Shown here piece by piece: positions 23,992-24,866 of a DNA stretch of 24,866 bases (its first letter is position 1; each line of letters opens with the position of its first letter). A program made the position numbers and the translations under genes. The stretch comes from JBKEDH01 sp047975295 (GTDB lineage Bacteria; Bacteroidota; Bacteroidia; Flavobacteriales; Flavobacteriaceae). Location of the stretch: positions 1 to 24,866 of the forward strand of contig JBKEDH010000150.1 of the NCBI GenBank assembly GCA_047975295.1. Reading direction: 5' to 3'. Under the pieces are notes generated by a model. It was not told the origin of the DNA, did no database searches, and was given only the letters and a program-made list of their open reading frames with translations.

Positions 23992-24866
23992 ATTATTTTT
24001 TTTGTTACGGGATTGTTGTCCAATAAATTATCGGGTGTAAAAACAGGCGATACCTTTTCGGAAAAATCAATAATATCAATAAATAAACTGCGCAGTAAAA
24101 TAATGATTTCAGGGGTTCGGTTAACAATGTACGAAAACAGTTTTACGGGTCTGTACGGCACATCGCCAATGCCATCTTTATTTAGGTCGTAACCTGTGTA
24201 ATTGCTCCAAAAGTTCCTATTAAATACGTTATCGTTAATTTTACTGTTATAAGATACATCGAAGGAATTGTAAAGAAAATTATTTTCGATAAATTGATTA
24301 GTATAGCAAGCGCCACGTACTTTTAAAGCCCAACCGTTGTTGGCAAAAGTATTATTTTTGTAAATAATACGGTTGGAGCCCTCAATATTAATGCCTGTTG
24401 TATTTTCTTTAAAGGTGTTTCCTATTATTTCGGCATCGTATATTTCCTTTAAAAGCATACCGTAGGCGGCGGCACCCCAATTGTCCTTAAATATATTGTT
24501 GAGCATTTTTATTCTTTTGGAAAACATAACGGCCACACCGGCACCGTTTTTTTCGAATGTATTGTCTTGGTAAATATCGTCGTTAGAAAACATAAAATGC
24601 AGGCCATAACGTATGTTGTTGGTGCTTATGTTGTTTTTTATCAGGCAATTGTCAGAAAATTCTAAGTAAATACCATCGCGAACACGCTCTATAAAATTAT
24701 GTTCTATCTCAATATTATTGCTATACCAAAGTTGTATGCCATTTCCAGAATTAAATTCCTCTACCGCATCTCCAATAATTTTATTATGGAAAATTTTTCC
24801 ATGACTGGATTTTTCGATGTAAATACCAAAGAAAAGTTTTTCCAAAACAATGTTTTTTATCTCAAA
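23985..24866 (-). CDS. nosD: NosD (C-terminal part; continues past the window edge)
   Basis: The frame is open to the last base of the window, so only the final 294 or so residues are present; the apparent start near 24845 is an internal TTG, not the real start. The sequence is a parallel beta-helix of about 23-residue turns rich in N-x-I and G-I-x-I-E patterns (GIYLEFSDN, GLHFMFSND, GVAVMFSKR, GINIEGSN), as in NosD and CASH-domain proteins. NosD is the periplasmic component of NosDFY and hands copper to NosZ. The stop overlaps the nosF start. The missing N-terminal part should hold the signal peptide and first helix turns. By usual gene order, nosZ and/or nosL should lie just beyond the right edge. 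Confidence 0.93.
   Translation of the reverse strand, partial: FEIKNIVLEKLFFGIYIEKSSHGKIFHNKIIGDAVEEFNSGNGIQLWYSNNIEIEHNFIERVRDGIYLEFSDNCLIKNNISTNNIRYGLHFMFSNDDIYQDNTFEKNGAGVAVMFSKRIKMLNNIFKDNWGAAAYGMLLKEIYDAEIIGNTFKENTTGINIEGSNRIIYKNNTFANNGWALKVRGACYTNQFIENNFLYNSFDVSYNSKINDNVFNRNFWSNYTGYDLNKDGIGDVPYRPVKLFSYIVNRTPEIIILLRSLFIDIIDFSEKVSPVFTPDNLLDNNPVTKKIIW

Overview
The window is AT-rich chromosomal DNA from a member of the Bacteroidota, most likely a (marine-type) Flavobacteriaceae. The evidence is TonB receptors with Bacteroidota-style plugs, SC-NDDD type lipoprotein signals, DUF4876 and HmuY families, and promoters matching the Bacteroidota -7 element TAnnTTTG. No tRNA, rRNA, CRISPR array or intact insertion sequence was seen.

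Layout: (1) 81-473 (-), a small secreted or membrane-anchored protein with a C-x8-C-x3-C (CYGKC) motif. (2) 719-7895 (-), a tight five-gene operon: TonB-dependent receptor, DUF4876 lipoprotein, a small exported protein, a DUF6850-like outer-membrane barrel and a di-heme cytochrome c peroxidase. (3) 7896-8318, a divergent intergenic region bounded by inverted repeats. (4) 8319-10391 (+), DUF423 membrane protein and ATP-dependent PEP carboxykinase (pckA), followed by a strong terminator. (5) 10567-17481 (-), hmuT-hmuU-hmuV-hmuS plus hsmA, read divergently from (6) 17545-22060 (+), hmuR-hmuY and a di-heme oxidoreductase (COG3488/DHOR type). (7) 22087-24866 (-), the 3' end of a nitrous oxide reductase maturation operon, nosD (partial)-nosF-nosY, plus a small lipoprotein.

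The core of the window is a heme-iron acquisition island. HmuR would import heme delivered by the HmuY-type lipoprotein. HmuS, a membrane-anchored CobN-like chelatase family protein, would release iron from heme. HmuU and HmuV resemble an ExbB/ExbD-type proton-driven pair. HsmA is a heme-associated small membrane protein.

The most notable observation is regulatory. The TonB receptor operon at 7895 and the hmuR operon at 17545 carry a 23-bp sequence that matches at 22 of 23 positions. It sits in the same place in both: 28-29 nt before the ATG, directly upstream of a TAnnTTTG element. A related, more symmetric 7-1-7 box fills the spacer of the divergent hmuT promoter. The motif looks like a Fur-type operator and ties the uncharacterised DUF4876/DUF6850/peroxidase operon to the heme operon. 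Both operons pair a TonB receptor and a surface lipoprotein with a periplasmic or lipid-anchored di-heme c-type enzyme, which suggests a shared redox step in iron or heme capture.
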